Assembly (NCBI RefSeq): GCF_021030645.1
Contig: NZ_JACGCJ010000007.1
Span: forward strand, 31,577 to 95,576
DNA: 64,000 bases
Direction of reading: 5' to 3'
DNA from: Agrilactobacillus fermenti
Lineage (GTDB): Bacteria; Bacillota; Bacilli; Lactobacillales; Lactobacillaceae
Positions within the stretch are counted from its first letter, which is position 1, and each line of letters starts with the position of its first letter. The notes below the pieces were generated by a model. It did no database searches. It was not told the origin of the DNA and saw only the letters and a list, made by a program, of their open reading frames with translations. This document shows positions 9,591-19,689 of this stretch, one piece after another. The position numbers and the translations under genes were made by a program.

Positions 9591-10481
9591 ATGATCATTG
9601 GCTCACATGTTTCTATGAAAGGCAAAGAAATGCTTCTCGGATCCGCGCAAGAGGCAGCAGGTTACCATGCGGATACCATGATGGTCTATACTGGTGCGCC
9701 GCAAAATACACGTCGAAAGGCCATTTCAGAAATGAATATTCCAGCTGGTCAGGCCTATATGGCGGCACACAATATTCAATCTGTCGTTGTTCATGCGCCT
9801 TATATTATCAACTTAGGAAACACGGTCAAGCCGCAAAATTACGGCTTTGCCGTTGAATTTATGCGTCAGGAGGTTGCTCGCGCTGATGCTTTGGGTGCGA
9901 CTCAAATGGCTTTCCATCCAGGCGCTCATCTTGGCAAGGGTGCTGCTGTCGCAATTAAGCAGATCAGCAAGGGTTTAAATGAAATTATTACTAAGGATCA
10001 AAAGGTACATATTGCTATTGAAACAATGGCTGGTAAAGGTACTGAAGTTGGACGGACCTTCGAGGAAATCGCGGCCATTATTGATGGCGTTACTGAAAGC
10101 GAAAAAATTAGTGTGACTTTTGATACTTGTCACACTAATGATGCTGGTTATGATATTCGATCCGATTTTGATGGTGTTTTAAATGAATTCGATCATATTA
10201 TCGGCTTAGATAAATTGCAGTTGCTTCATCTTAACGACTCTAAAAATCCACAAGGCTCTCATAAAGATCGACATGCCAATATTGGTTTCGGCACCATTGG
10301 GTTTGAGGCACTCAGTTACGTCGCCCATCATCCACAGCTGCAAGATCGTCCGATGATTCTAGAAACACCGTACGTCGGGCCTGATAAAAAACATCAATGG
10401 CCGCCTTATGGCTTTGAGATTGCGATGTTACGCCAAAATGAATTTGACCCTGACTTGCTAACTAAAATCCAAGCTCAATAA
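9591..10481 (+). CDS. nfo: Endonuclease IV (apurinic/apyrimidinic endonuclease)
   Basis: 296 residues. The ATG at 9591 sits seven bases after GGAGG, whereas the ATG at 9585 is only one base from it. The protein is an AP_endonuc_2 TIM barrel with metal-ligand motifs in [55 protein letters not shown] and ILETP. It incises DNA 5' to abasic sites and some oxidised bases in base-excision repair, working downstream of glycosylases such as Nth, which is also in this window. It ends exactly where the convergent ppsR gene ends. Confidence 0.96.
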   Translation: MIIGSHVSMKGKEMLLGSAQEAAGYHADTMMVYTGAPQNTRRKAISEMNIPAGQAYMAAHNIQSVVVHAPYIINLGNTVKPQNYGFAVEFMRQEVARADALGATQMAFHPGAHLGKGAAVAIKQISKGLNEIITKDQKVHIAIETMAGKGTEVGRTFEEIAAIIDGVTESEKISVTFDTCHTNDAGYDIRSDFDGVLNEFDHIIGLDKLQLLHLNDSKNPQGSHKDRHANIGFGTIGFEALSYVAHHPQLQDRPMILETPYVGPDKKHQWPPYGFEIAMLRQNEFDPDLLTKIQAQ

Positions 10482-11318
10482 CTACTTAGAGGTCTTATAG
10501 TCATAATCTTCTAAATTCAAAGCCTCCATGATGATGGTTGCTGTTTCCTCGATAGATCGATGCGCGACGTTGATGACCATACAGCCCAACTTTTTGTATA
10601 GTTTATTGGCATATTCAAGCTCTTCCCGAATTTGATCCATATTAGAATAAGTCGTATCTGGATTCAAACCATAAGCAATCATGCGCTCACGCCGAATATT
10701 ATTTAATACTGTCGGGTCATTGGTTAAGCCAATGATCTTTTTTGGATCTACTTTCCACAATTCATCGGGAATATGGGCTTGAGGTACAAGTGGCAGGTTG
10801 GCAACCTTGATGTTGCGATTAGCTAAGAAAAGCGATAATGGTGTCTTAGAAGTCCGCGATACCCCTAGTAAAACCACATCGGCCTCCAAAAAACCTTTGG
10901 GATCTTTACCATCATCATACATAACGGCAAACTCCATTGCCGAAATGCGATCAAAATATTTTTCATTAAGGTGGTGCACCGCACCAGCTTCATGCGACTG
11001 CTTTAAACCAGTACGGTGAGCGACTTCGCTGATCAAAGGACCAATATAATCAATCTGAACCAAACCATTTTGTTCTGCATAATTAGCAATGATCTCACTT
11101 AGCCCCTCAGTCGCTAATGTGTGCAGAACAATGGCATGGTCACTTTTGGCTTGTTCCAAGACACGCATCAATTTTTCTTGAGTATGGACAAAAGGAAAAC
11201 GACAATAGATCGGTTTAATATCTGGAAATTGGGCCATTGCAGCCTGTGCTAAGTTAAAAGCTGTCTCCCCAACGGAATCAGAAATTAAATATAAAATCAC
11301 TTTTTGCTGTATTGCCAT
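10482..11318 (-). CDS. ppsR: PPDK/PEP-synthase regulatory kinase/phosphorylase-type protein (DUF299)
   Basis: 278 residues from the ATG at 11318, which follows GGAGGCG; the in-frame ATG at 11339 precedes that site. The P-loop motif GVSRTSKTPLS (about residue 150) and the N-terminal YLISDSVGETAFNLAQA block define the family. Characterised members phosphorylate and dephosphorylate pyruvate phosphate dikinase or PEP synthase; in Bacillus the homologue YqfL affects CcpN activity. No target enzyme is encoded nearby. The stop codon abuts the nfo stop with no intergenic base and no visible terminator. Confidence 0.9.
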   Translation of the reverse strand: MAIQQKVILYLISDSVGETAFNLAQAAMAQFPDIKPIYCRFPFVHTQEKLMRVLEQAKSDHAIVLHTLATEGLSEIIANYAEQNGLVQIDYIGPLISEVAHRTGLKQSHEAGAVHHLNEKYFDRISAMEFAVMYDDGKDPKGFLEADVVLLGVSRTSKTPLSLFLANRNIKVANLPLVPQAHIPDELWKVDPKKIIGLTNDPTVLNNIRRERMIAYGLNPDTTYSNMDQIREELEYANKLYKKLGCMVINVAHRSIEETATIIMEALNLEDYDYKTSK

Positions 11319-11414
11319 AAAAACGCCTCCATCATTCATATATTAAAATATTAGCATATTTTGCCGGAAATACTTAATTTTTAACCGCTAATGAAAAATA
11401 ACTGATAATCTTTG

Positions 11415-11443
11415 TTGACCGACGATATTTCATTAGATATAAT
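11415..11443 (+). promoter_or_regulatory. Promoter of rpsU-yqeY
   Basis: -35 TTGACC (11415-11420), 17-base spacer, -10 TATAAT (11438-11443). This is the closest to consensus of the promoters seen here and fits a ribosomal protein gene. Confidence 0.8.
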
Positions 11444-11510
11444 GATTGAGAACGGTTTGCATAACTCTTTTTGCACAGCGTTACACTCAATTGGAGGGAG
11501 GGATTTTCAA

Positions 11511-11687
11511 ATGTCAAAAACAGTCGTTCATAAAAACGAATCTTTAGATGATGCTCTTCGTCGCTTCAAGCGTTCTGTGTCCAAAAGCGGCACACTCCAA
11601 GAATACCGCAAAAGGGAGTTTTACGAAAAACCAAGTGTTCGTCGTAAATTAAAATCAGAAGCTGCCCGCAAGCGTAAAAAATACTAG
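11511..11687 (+). CDS. rpsU: 30S ribosomal protein S21
   Basis: 58 residues, the normal size. The ATG at 11511 follows GGAGGGAGGGATT, a very strong ribosome site. The sequence starts [20 protein letters not shown] and ends in a highly basic [15 protein letters not shown] tail, both diagnostic of S21, which joins the 30S platform late and aids initiation. A longer frame from 11412 would start inside the promoter and can be dismissed. yqeY follows 18 bases downstream, a widely conserved pairing. Confidence 0.97.
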   Translation: MSKTVVHKNESLDDALRRFKRSVSKSGTLQEYRKREFYEKPSVRRKLKSEAARKRKKY

Positions 11688-11705
11688 GATTAAGGAAATG
11701 ATCCT

Positions 11706-12155
11706 TTGAGTTTATTACAACAATTAAACGAAGACATGAAGACTGCAATGAAAGCCAAAGACAAAGATCGTTTAGCTGTGATCCGGATGTTGAAAACCGC
11801 GGTTACTAATGAACAGATTAAACTTGGCCAAGATTTATCTGAAGCCGATGAACTTGCAGTCTTGTCTAGAGAATTAAAGCAGCGTAAAGAATCTCTGGCT
11901 GATTTTCAAAAAGCCAATCGTGACGATTTAATTGAACATGTTAATCATGAAATTGAAGTCGTTGAAGGTTACATGCCCAAACAATTAACTGAAGCAGAGA
12001 TCAAAGATCTTGTCGATCAAACAATCCAAAAAGTACACGCTACTTCTACTAAAGACTTTGGAAAAGTAATGGGTGCATTAATGCCTCAAGTTAAGGGTAA
12101 AGCTGATGGCGGTCAGGTTAATGAGATTGTCAAAACTACTTTAACAAATTTATAG
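11706..12155 (+). CDS. yqeY: GatB/YqeY-domain protein
   Basis: 149 residues, starting with TTG at 11706 nine bases after AAGGA; the nearby ATG at 11698 is out of frame. The helical YqeY domain is recognisable from LNEDMKTAMKAKDKDRLAVI at the start and FGKVMGALMPQVKGKADG near the end. The fold resembles the tRNA-binding tail domain of GatB, but the cellular role of stand-alone YqeY is not established. It lies in the rpsU transcript and is followed by a terminator. Confidence 0.92.
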   Translation: MSLLQQLNEDMKTAMKAKDKDRLAVIRMLKTAVTNEQIKLGQDLSEADELAVLSRELKQRKESLADFQKANRDDLIEHVNHEIEVVEGYMPKQLTEAEIKDLVDQTIQKVHATSTKDFGKVMGALMPQVKGKADGGQVNEIVKTTLTNL

Positions 12156-12166
12156 ACAATCATTAG

Positions 12167-12207
12167 ACGATCAGGAATGAGTCAAACTCAATTCTTGATC
12201 GTTTTTT
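12167..12207 (+). terminator. Terminator after yqeY
   Basis: ACGATCAGGAATGAG pairs with CTCAATTCTTGATCGT (one wobble and a one-base bulge) and is followed by TTTTTT. Confidence 0.85.
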
Positions 12208-12290
12208 AATTTAACGGTGTCTTGAATAACCGCCCATTCAAGTTAAATTATGTTATGATACTTGTATAAACTTTTGAAGGAGCTTATGTA

Positions 12291-13277
12291 TTGACAGAAA
12301 CGGTGAATACAGAAAAAGCATTTACAATTAACGATGCCAACCAAATTGTGAGCTTACTAGGTGTAAATGACCAGTATCTTCAATTGATTGAAGAGGGTTT
12401 GGATGTTGTGCTGCATCCATTTGGCTCAACTATTAAAATCACAGGTTCAGCAAAAGCCGTCACAGATGCTTATGCTGTTTTAGATAATTTATATCAATTA
12501 CTGACCAAAGGCATTAGTATTAGCAGTGCTGATGTGGTTAGTGCTTTAAAAATGGCCACGAAGGGAACGTTAGAATATTTTCAAGACTTCTATAATCAAG
12601 AAATCATTCGCGATGCCAAACACCGACCTATACGTGTTAAAAATATGGGGCAGCGCCGTTATGTGGCTGCCATTGACCATAATGACGTTACTTTTGGAAT
12701 TGGTCCAGCCGGAACTGGTAAGACCTATATTGCCGTTGCAAAAGCCGTTCAGGCGCTTAAAAAGGGGAAGGTCCAGCGTTTAGTATTAACTCGACCAGCT
12801 GTGGAAGCTGGGGAAAATCTTGGTTTTCTTCCAGGGGATTTAAAAGAAAAAGTTGATCCTTATCTAAGGCCTGTTTATGATGCCTTATACAATATAATGG
12901 GTACAGAACAAACCAATCGCCTTGTTGATCGCGGTGTGATCGAAATTGCACCATTGGCCTATATGCGTGGTCGGACTCTAGAAGAAGCTTTCGTAATTCT
13001 TGACGAAGCTCAGAATACAACCCGCGCACAAATGAAAATGTTCCTGACACGTCTAGGCTTTGATTCAAAGATGGTCATTAATGGTGATATTACCCAAATA
13101 GATTTACCCAACAATCAAAGAAGTGGCTTGATCGATGCCCAACGAATTTTAAAAAACATTACGCATATTCAGTTTGTAAACTTTACCGCTAACGATGTGG
13201 TCCGTCATCCCGTTGTCGCAAGTATTATTGACGCCTATGCCAAATTAGATAATTTAAAATCAGGAGAAAATGCATGA
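12291..13277 (+). CDS. phoH: PhoH-family ATPase
   Basis: 328 residues from TTG at 12291, eight bases after GAAGGAG; the ATG at 12286 runs into a stop at once. The Walker A motif GPAGTGKTYIAVAKAV (about residue 142) and Walker B FVILDEAQNTT (about 235) belong to the PhoH family, and an N-terminal KH-like segment precedes them. PhoH-family members are ATPases with RNA-related roles; the precise substrate is not settled. It overlaps ybeY by four bases (ATGA), the conserved Firmicute arrangement that links it to ribosome and RNA metabolism. Confidence 0.95.
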   Translation: MTETVNTEKAFTINDANQIVSLLGVNDQYLQLIEEGLDVVLHPFGSTIKITGSAKAVTDAYAVLDNLYQLLTKGISISSADVVSALKMATKGTLEYFQDFYNQEIIRDAKHRPIRVKNMGQRRYVAAIDHNDVTFGIGPAGTGKTYIAVAKAVQALKKGKVQRLVLTRPAVEAGENLGFLPGDLKEKVDPYLRPVYDALYNIMGTEQTNRLVDRGVIEIAPLAYMRGRTLEEAFVILDEAQNTTRAQMKMFLTRLGFDSKMVINGDITQIDLPNNQRSGLIDAQRILKNITHIQFVNFTANDVVRHPVVASIIDAYAKLDNLKSGENA

Positions 13278-13741
13278 ACTTAGAGATTTACGATGAAGCA
13301 AAACTTTTGACGGCAGAAGAAACTAAGATCGTTCGTGACCTGATCGACTTGGCTGCCAACAAACTTGAACTGGCAGAAGATACTGAGATGTCTATCACAT
13401 TCATGACACCTCAAGAAATTCAGGCAATTAACCGAAAGTATCGTCAAGTCGATCGCCCCACAGATGTGATTAGTTTCGCCATTGAAGATGAAGATGATGG
13501 TATCGAAGCCTTAGAATCCGAACTAGGAGTTCCAAGAAATATTGGTGATTTGATGATTGCCCCAGAAATTGCGAAAGAACATGCACAACAATACGGTCAT
13601 AGTTATCATCGTGAATTAGGATACACTGTCGTGCACGGCTTCTTACACTTAAATGGTTACGATCACATACAGCCCGAAGATGAGCGCAAAATGATTGCAC
13701 GCCAAGAGGAGATTTTGGAGAGTTATGGTCTCACACGATAA
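13274..13741 (+). CDS. ybeY: Endoribonuclease/rRNA maturation factor YbeY
   Basis: 155 residues. The start ATG overlaps the phoH stop and sits eight bases after AGGAG. The metal-binding motif HGFLHLNGYDH (about residues 119-129) is the UPF0054 signature with three histidine ligands. DRPTDVISFAIEDED is the other conserved block. YbeY acts in 16S rRNA 3'-end maturation and 70S quality control. dgkA begins inside its 3' end, so translation is probably coupled along phoH-ybeY-dgkA. Confidence 0.96.
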   Translation: MNLEIYDEAKLLTAEETKIVRDLIDLAANKLELAEDTEMSITFMTPQEIQAINRKYRQVDRPTDVISFAIEDEDDGIEALESELGVPRNIGDLMIAPEIAKEHAQQYGHSYHRELGYTVVHGFLHLNGYDHIQPEDERKMIARQEEILESYGLTR

Positions 13742-14132
13742 ACCCCATAAACCTCAAACTGATAAAAATCACACGTTTTGGCAATCACTGAAACATGCCA
13801 CTCGTGGGGTACATTTTGCAATTGCTCATGAAAAAAATCTTAGACGTGACGTCAGTTTTACAATTATTGTTTTTGTTGTGGCTTATTTATTAAAATTATC
13901 TCGGTACGACTTCCTTTGGTTAGCACTCATGGTATTTTTGGTCATCCAAGCTGAACTTTGGAACAGTGTTGCCGAATATTTAGTCGATCTAACCACGAAA
14001 CATCAATATGATTACCTAGCAAAGATCATCAAGGATCTTTCTGCCGGAATCGTTTTATTAACAGCTACTTTTGCCACGGTTATTGGTGCAATAATCTTTA
14101 TCCCAGCGTTGTGGCATCTATTTTTTGCTTGA
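13725..14132 (+). CDS. dgkA: Diacylglycerol/undecaprenol kinase family protein
   Basis: 135 residues from the ATG at 13725, which follows GGAG and overlaps ybeY by 17 bases. Three membrane helices are visible after a basic N terminus: VSFTIIVFVVAYLLKL, FLWLALMVFLVIQAEL and AGIVLLTATFATVIGAIIFI. The active-site signature appears as ELWNSVAEYLVDL and the helix-3 approach as AKIIKDLSAGIVLL. In Gram-positive bacteria these enzymes mainly phosphorylate undecaprenol, recycling the lipid carrier for wall synthesis. Confidence 0.93.
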   Translation: MVSHDKPHKPQTDKNHTFWQSLKHATRGVHFAIAHEKNLRRDVSFTIIVFVVAYLLKLSRYDFLWLALMVFLVIQAELWNSVAEYLVDLTTKHQYDYLAKIIKDLSAGIVLLTATFATVIGAIIFIPALWHLFFA

Positions 14133-14158
14133 ACATTGTCTGCATAGGAGCTAGAATA

Positions 14159-14569
14159 TTGGACTCAAACTCAATAATAAATGTTTTATTTAATGCGGCT
14201 GACACAACTTTACAGCATGCTTATATACCCTATTCTCATTTTCCAGTTGCAGCAGCTTTAAGAACGCCAGAGGGTAAAATTTTCAGTGGTTGTAATGTTG
14301 AAAATGCTTCTTATGGTTTAACAATTTGTGCTGAACGAAATGCTATTTTTTCGGCTGTCAGCCAAGGGTATCAAGTCTTTGATGACCTTTTAATTTTAAG
14401 CCGATCCGTCAAACCTATGCCTTGTGGTGCATGTCGACAAGTTATGGCTGAATTCATGGCACCAACAGCAAAAATATATGTCGCTACTCAAGACAAGCAA
14501 TTAATTACCTATACACTAACTGAACTATTACCTTATAGTTTTAAAAAGGAGCATTTAAACCATGACTGA
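14159..14569 (+). CDS. cdd: Cytidine deaminase
   Basis: 136 residues from TTG at 14159, nine bases after AGGAG (14146-14150); the upstream extension to 14111 reads through the dgkA end and is not conserved. The zinc site is complete: the Cys and catalytic Glu in [10 protein letters not shown], and the pair of Cys in [22 protein letters not shown] and [10 protein letters not shown] are substrate-binding blocks. It converts cytidine and deoxycytidine to uridine and deoxyuridine for pyrimidine salvage. It overlaps era by eight bases. Confidence 0.95.
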   Translation: MDSNSIINVLFNAADTTLQHAYIPYSHFPVAAALRTPEGKIFSGCNVENASYGLTICAERNAIFSAVSQGYQVFDDLLILSRSVKPMPCGACRQVMAEFMAPTAKIYVATQDKQLITYTLTELLPYSFKKEHLNHD

Positions 14570-15476
14570 AACTCAGTCTACTTTCCACTCAGGTTTCGTA
14601 GCCATTCTCGGTCGACCGAACGTTGGCAAATCTACTTTGATGAATCGTGTCATTGGCGAAAAAATTGCAATCATGTCGGATAAAGCTCAGACAACGCGAA
14701 ATAAAATTAACGGCATTTATACCGATCAAACAGCCCAAATTGTTTTTGTCGATACCCCCGGTATTCACAGACCCAAGAATGACCTTGATGCATATATGGA
14801 TGATGCGGCTTTATCAACACTTAAAGAGGTTGATGCGATTTTATTTATGGTTGCCGCTGATGATAAAATTGGCCCCGGCGACAAGTACATTATGAATCTT
14901 TTAAAAGATGTTAAAACACCGGTATATTTAGTGATCAATAAAATCGACCTCGTCCATCCAGATCAACTACCAGACATCTTGCATGGGTATACCGAAATTT
15001 TGAATTTTGAAGACGTATTCCCAATCTCAGCAACATTGGGCAATAACGTTGACACTTTATTAGCTAATTTAAAAACTCATTTGCCAGTTGGCCCTAAATA
15101 TTATCCTGAAGATCAATTGACTGATCATCCAGAATATTTTATCGTTGCTGAATTGATTCGGGAAGCTGTTTTACACTTAACCCGAGATGAGATTCCACAC
15201 TCAGTGGCTGTCATTTTAGAATCAATGAACCAAAGACTCAATAATAAACTTCAAGTTGAAGCAACAATTTATGTTGAGCGCGATAGTCAAAAGGGCATTG
15301 TAATCGGTAAGGGCGGTAAAATGCTCAAACAAATCGGTATCAATGCACGTCGGGAAATTGAAACATTAGTGGGTGAAAAAATCAATCTTAAGTTATGGGT
15401 CAAAGTTCAAAAAAATTGGCGCGATGATCCTTTATTTCTACAACGTTCAGGCTACAACTTGAAAGAGTTTAAGTAG
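14562..15476 (+). CDS. era: GTPase Era
   Basis: 304 residues. The G1 motif [16 protein letters not shown], switch [14 protein letters not shown]3 DTPGIHRPK and G4 NKID are all present. The C-terminal KH domain carries [19 protein letters not shown], which binds the 3' end of 16S rRNA. Era is needed for 30S assembly. The start ATG lies within the end of cdd, after AAAAAGGAGC. recO begins two bases after the stop. Confidence 0.97.
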   Translation: MTETQSTFHSGFVAILGRPNVGKSTLMNRVIGEKIAIMSDKAQTTRNKINGIYTDQTAQIVFVDTPGIHRPKNDLDAYMDDAALSTLKEVDAILFMVAADDKIGPGDKYIMNLLKDVKTPVYLVINKIDLVHPDQLPDILHGYTEILNFEDVFPISATLGNNVDTLLANLKTHLPVGPKYYPEDQLTDHPEYFIVAELIREAVLHLTRDEIPHSVAVILESMNQRLNNKLQVEATIYVERDSQKGIVIGKGGKMLKQIGINARREIETLVGEKINLKLWVKVQKNWRDDPLFLQRSGYNLKEFK

Positions 15477-15478
15477 TT

Positions 15479-16285
15479 ATGTCTACACATGGTATTGAAG
15501 AATTTAGAGGCGTTGTTTTTTATCGTCACGATTATCGTGAAAAAGACCTATTAGTCAAAATCTTCACAGACCGTTTTGGTAAAAAAACATTCTTGATTCG
15601 TGGCGGAAAAAAGCCAAGAAATCGGCTTAAATCAGCCTTATTGCCATTTACAACAAGTACTTATATTGGTGATATCAGAGACGGCTTATCCTTTATCAAT
15701 TCTGCCAAAGACACGAAAACTTTTTGGACGATTACGAATGATATTCGTCTAAATGCTTATGCAACTTATATTTTAAGTTTAGTTGACAAAGCATTTATAG
15801 ATGGAGAATCTTTAAATGAGTGGTTTGATAAATCCTTGATGGCTTTAAGTTTGATTGATGATGCCCTGGATCCAGAAATTATTACTCACATTGTTGAAGT
15901 CCAATTGTTACGTAATTTTGGCGTACAACCACACCTGGAAAGTTGTGTCATTTGTCAACGGACTGATCGCCCCTATGATTATTCTGAAACATACGGTGGA
16001 CTATTATGTGATCAGCATTGGCATTTAGATACGCATCGTTTCCATGCCAGTCAGCGTGCCATTTATTTTTTACGCCTATTTTCAGCAATTTCTTTAGAGC
16101 GAATCAATTCTATTAAAATCAAAGCAACCACAAAAAGTGAGCTTAAACGTATCATCGATCAAATTTATAGTGATACAGTAGGTATTTATTTAAAAAGTAA
16201 GCAATTTATTGACGACATGGATCAATGGACTACAAAATTACAACCACCTGATCAAACAACAAACTCAGATAATCCTGAAAATTAA
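15479..16285 (+). CDS. recO: DNA repair protein RecO
   Basis: 268 residues. An N-terminal OB fold (EEFRGVVFYRHDYREKDLLVKIFT, then LIRGGKKPRNRL) is followed by a helical domain with a zinc-finger-like CVICQ...LLCDQHW arrangement at about residues 157-181. It helps RecA loading and SSB displacement in the RecF pathway. The gene is translationally close to era (two-base gap), the standard neighbour. The glyQ promoter starts immediately after the stop codon. Confidence 0.95.
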   Translation: MSTHGIEEFRGVVFYRHDYREKDLLVKIFTDRFGKKTFLIRGGKKPRNRLKSALLPFTTSTYIGDIRDGLSFINSAKDTKTFWTITNDIRLNAYATYILSLVDKAFIDGESLNEWFDKSLMALSLIDDALDPEIITHIVEVQLLRNFGVQPHLESCVICQRTDRPYDYSETYGGLLCDQHWHLDTHRFHASQRAIYFLRLFSAISLERINSIKIKATTKSELKRIIDQIYSDTVGIYLKSKQFIDDMDQWTTKLQPPDQTTNSDNPEN

Positions 16286-16314
16286 TTGACTTTGAATTTA
16301 AAAATTTGTAATAT
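16286..16314 (+). promoter_or_regulatory. Promoter of the glyQS T-box transcript
   Basis: -35 TTGACT (16286-16291), 17-base spacer, -10 TAATAT (16309-16314), directly after the recO stop. Confidence 0.7.
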
Positions 16315-16319
16315 TATTT

Positions 16320-16539
16320 TGTACATGTTAGTAATTATGAGCTTTGACAGTGATGAAAAGAGAATCTACGAATTGAATTTCAGTGAGTGTGGCCTGGTGC
16401 GAACCACATATTCGACGTAGTTTCTGGCGTTTCGGAGTCAAATTAATCAAGTGCAGGTTCATTAGAATCTGAAATAGGGTGGAACCGCGATTTCATCGTC
16501 CCTATACTGGTATTTATATTTATCAGTATAGGGTTTTTT
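16320..16539 (+). ncRNA. T-box riboswitch leader of glyQ-glyS
   Basis: The T-box motif AGGGTGGAACCGCG lies at 16476-16489. Stem I closes with TTTGAC (around 16343) against GAGTCAAA (around 16435-16442). Its specifier loop shows TTCT-GGC-GTTT with the glycine codon GGC at 16426-16428, matching the synthetase downstream. A terminator follows. Boundaries are estimated from the promoter and terminator. Confidence 0.93.
16500..16539 (+). terminator. T-box regulated terminator of glyQ
   Basis: CCCTATACTG (16500-16509) pairs with CAGTATAGGG (16524-16533), followed by TTTTTT. Confidence 0.9.
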
Positions 16540-16569
16540 ACTGTAAAAATTTAAAAAGGAGCCAAGTAC

Positions 16570-17490
16570 ATGACTAATAAAATGACAGTTCAAGAGATTG
16601 TCTTGACGTTACAAAAGTTCTGGAGCAGCAAAGGCTGTATGTTAATGCAAGCCTATGACACCGAGAAGGGGGCCGGTACCATGAGTCCTTATACGTTTCT
16701 GCGTGCCATTGGACCCGAGCCTTGGAATGCAGCCTATGTAGAACCATCTAGAAGACCTGCAGATGGCCGTTATGGTGAAAATCCAAATCGCTTATATCAA
16801 CATCATCAATTTCAAGTTGTGATGAAACCATCACCTGAAGCAATCCAAGAATACTATTTAGATAGTCTTCGAGAACTAGGTATTGAACCCCTAGAGCATG
16901 ACATCCGTTTTGTTGAAGATAATTGGGAGAACCCTTCTATGGGCTGTGCTGGTGTTGGTTGGGAAGTTTGGTTGGATGGCATGGAAGTCACTCAGTTTAC
17001 TTATTTTCAAGTCGTTGGTGGCTTAGATGTTAAGCCAGTAACTTCAGAAATCACTTATGGTCTAGAACGCTTAGCCTCCTATATTCAAAATGTTAACTCT
17101 GTATTTGACCTAGAGTGGGGCGATGGTGTGCTTTATGGCGATATCTTTAAAGAGCCTGAGTATGAGCACTCTAAATATTCTTTTGAAGAAAGCAACCAAG
17201 CGATGCTCTTAAAATTTTTTGATGCTTATGAAACTGAAGCTAAACGTCTGATTAACCTCGGGCTTGTTCATCCAGCCTATGATTATGTCCTCAAATGTAG
17301 TCATACGTTTAATCTTTTAGATGCACGCGGTGCTGTTTCAGTTACTGAACGTGCCGGCTACTTGGCGCGCATTCGGAATATGGCTCACGCCATCGCGAAA
17401 GCTTTTGTAGCGGAACGTGAAAAGCGCGGATTCCCGTTACTGAAACATGCTAATGAAGCTAAAGAAAATTCAAAGGAGGCTGCAAAATAA
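16570..17490 (+). CDS. glyQ: Glycyl-tRNA synthetase alpha subunit
   Basis: 306 residues, full length. The ATG follows AAAAAGGAGCC. Highly conserved alpha-subunit blocks are present: [40 protein letters not shown] and [20 protein letters not shown]. This catalytic subunit of the bacterial alpha2beta2 GlyRS activates glycine. It overlaps glyS by one base (TAATG), so the subunits are translationally coupled under the T-box leader. Confidence 0.97.
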   Translation: MTNKMTVQEIVLTLQKFWSSKGCMLMQAYDTEKGAGTMSPYTFLRAIGPEPWNAAYVEPSRRPADGRYGENPNRLYQHHQFQVVMKPSPEAIQEYYLDSLRELGIEPLEHDIRFVEDNWENPSMGCAGVGWEVWLDGMEVTQFTYFQVVGGLDVKPVTSEITYGLERLASYIQNVNSVFDLEWGDGVLYGDIFKEPEYEHSKYSFEESNQAMLLKFFDAYETEAKRLINLGLVHPAYDYVLKCSHTFNLLDARGAVSVTERAGYLARIRNMAHAIAKAFVAEREKRGFPLLKHANEAKENSKEAAK

Positions 17491-19565
17491 TGGCCAAAGA
17501 TTTTCTCATCGAAATCGGACTTGAAGAAATGCCTGCACATGTGGTGACCCCAAGCATCGATCAATTTGCAGAACGTGTTCAGGATTTTTTGAATGATCAG
17601 CAAATCGAATTTAAAGCAATTCAAAAATTTTCAACGCCACGACGATTAGCCCTGCTCATTAGTCAAATGGCTGAACAGCAAAAAGATACCCACGAATCTT
17701 TGCGTGGTCCCGCAAAAGCAATTGCTCAAGATGAAGCTGGTAATTGGACAAAACCTGCCCAAGGGTTTGCCCGTGGTCAAGGAGCCAGCGTCGATGACCT
17801 TTCCTTTAAAGATGTCAAAGGTAAAACTTATGTGTTTTTAGAAAAGAATGTGAAGGGTGCACCAACGGCAGAGATTTTACCTAAATTAAAGACTGTCATC
17901 ATGTCAATGACATTTCCAACGCGCATGCATTGGGGGAATTATGACTTTGAATATATTCGACCAATTCATTGGCTGGTTGCATTATTTGACAATGAGATTA
18001 TTCCCTTCGAAATTTTGGATATCAAAACTGGTCGAAAAAGTCAAGGCCACCGCTTTTTAGGCAACTCGGTTACAATTCAACGTGCAGCAGACTATGAAAC
18101 CGAATTGAAAAAAGAATTTGTGATTGCCAATGCCACCGACCGCAAACAATTGATTCGTGAACAAATCGAAGAAATCGCCAATGATCATCATTGGGTTGTT
18201 GACTTAGATGAAGACCTTTTAGAAGAAGTTAATAATTTAGTTGAGTATCCTACTGCTTTTGCTGGTCAATTTGATGAAAAATATTTGGACATTCCTGAAG
18301 AAGTCTTGATCACCTCAATGAAAGATAATCAGCGCTATTTTTACGTACGTGACCAATCAGGCACGTTACAACCTGATTTTTTAAGCGTTAGAAATGGGAA
18401 CAAAGCACACTTAGATAATGTCATTGCTGGGAATGAAAAAGTTCTTGTTGCTCGTCTAGAAGATGCGCAATTCTTTTATGATGAGGATCAAAAGAAATCT
18501 ATCGCTGATTACGTTGCCCAACTTAAAAATGTTTCTTTCCATGATAAGATTGGTTCAATGTATGAAAAAATGGTTCGTGTGCGTCATATCGCTGCCTTTC
18601 TGGGGCAACATTTCGATTTAACAGCTAAAGAGCTTAAAGATTTAGATCGGGCTGCTCAAATATACAAATTTGACTTGGTCACACAAATGGTGGGCGAATT
18701 TCCAGAACTTCAAGGTGTCATGGGCGAAAAATACGCCCTTCTACAAGGTGAAAGCCCGGCAGTCGCAACCGCAATCCGGGAACATTATCTACCAACTTCT
18801 GCCGAGGGTGCTTTACCGAAGACAAATGTTGGCGCTGTATTATCCATTGCCGATAAGTTGGACAGCATCTTAAGCTTCTTTGCAGTGGCCATGATTCCAA
18901 GTGGTTCAAATGATCCATATGCGTTACGTCGACAAGCTTTTGGTATTGTCCGTATTTTAGAGGCAAAACAATGGCATTTCCCATTGGACGAATTCCAAGC
19001 AGAAATTGCCCAAGCCTTGACTGAAAAGACAAGTCAACAACATTTAAATCTTAGCGCTCACCAAGATGATGTAAAGAACTTCATTATTGATCGCGTGAAG
19101 CAATGGCTGTCTACCCATGATGAATCCTATGATTTGATTGATACAGTCGTTCAAAATCGCAATAGTGATATTGCAGACATGTTCCAAGCTACCAAAATTC
19201 TACAGCAGCATCGGCAGGATTCAACTTTCAAAGCTACCATGGAAGCATTAACTCGGGTGATGCGGCTTGCAAGCAAGGCAGAGCCATCAAAAGACTTAAC
19301 GGTTGATCCTGAGTTATTCGAAAACCCATCTGAAACAGCATTATATGAAGCCGTTGAAAAAATTCGCCACTCATTATCATCTAGATCAATGGAATCAGTT
19401 TATGAAGCTCTACAAAGCTTAAAACCATTAATCGAAAATTATTTTGAAGAAAATATGGTCATGGCTGATGATCCAAAGATTCGGCAAAATCGATTAAACC
19501 AGCTGATGATTGTCAGTCAGCTTGCCCGTACTTTTGGCGATCTAAACCAATTAATCATTAAATAA
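17490..19565 (+). CDS. glyS: Glycyl-tRNA synthetase beta subunit
   Basis: 691 residues. The N terminus [19 protein letters not shown] is typical of the beta subunit. The middle holds the family blocks [20 protein letters not shown] and the HD-like region [19 protein letters not shown]. The C-terminal DALR-type anticodon-binding segment begins around [10 protein letters not shown]. The subunit recognises tRNA(Gly) for the GlyQ catalytic subunit. No clear terminator follows before the dnaG promoter. Confidence 0.97.
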   Translation: MAKDFLIEIGLEEMPAHVVTPSIDQFAERVQDFLNDQQIEFKAIQKFSTPRRLALLISQMAEQQKDTHESLRGPAKAIAQDEAGNWTKPAQGFARGQGASVDDLSFKDVKGKTYVFLEKNVKGAPTAEILPKLKTVIMSMTFPTRMHWGNYDFEYIRPIHWLVALFDNEIIPFEILDIKTGRKSQGHRFLGNSVTIQRAADYETELKKEFVIANATDRKQLIREQIEEIANDHHWVVDLDEDLLEEVNNLVEYPTAFAGQFDEKYLDIPEEVLITSMKDNQRYFYVRDQSGTLQPDFLSVRNGNKAHLDNVIAGNEKVLVARLEDAQFFYDEDQKKSIADYVAQLKNVSFHDKIGSMYEKMVRVRHIAAFLGQHFDLTAKELKDLDRAAQIYKFDLVTQMVGEFPELQGVMGEKYALLQGESPAVATAIREHYLPTSAEGALPKTNVGAVLSIADKLDSILSFFAVAMIPSGSNDPYALRRQAFGIVRILEAKQWHFPLDEFQAEIAQALTEKTSQQHLNLSAHQDDVKNFIIDRVKQWLSTHDESYDLIDTVVQNRNSDIADMFQATKILQQHRQDSTFKATMEALTRVMRLASKAEPSKDLTVDPELFENPSETALYEAVEKIRHSLSSRSMESVYEALQSLKPLIENYFEENMVMADDPKIRQNRLNQLMIVSQLARTFGDLNQLIIK

Positions 19566-19574
19566 GCGTCAAGC

Positions 19575-19603
19575 TTGCAATTCATCACTATACGTTGTAT
19601 GAT
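19575..19603 (+). promoter_or_regulatory. Promoter of dnaG-rpoD
   Basis: -35 TTGCAA (19575-19580), 17-base spacer, -10 TATGAT (19598-19603), about 85 bases before dnaG. Separate control of the primase-sigma pair is inferred. Confidence 0.6.
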
Positions 19604-19689
19604 ATAGTGGTATTATTATAGAGTTTATTAAGTCGCATTCAACTTTGTATGCGGCTTTTAGTTGCCTTAGCGTAGAAATGGTCGTGATT

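Noticed and set aside
12757..13068. Minus-strand open frame of 103 codons in phoH
   Set aside because: It is a shadow of the phoH ATPase core; its composition follows the sense codons.
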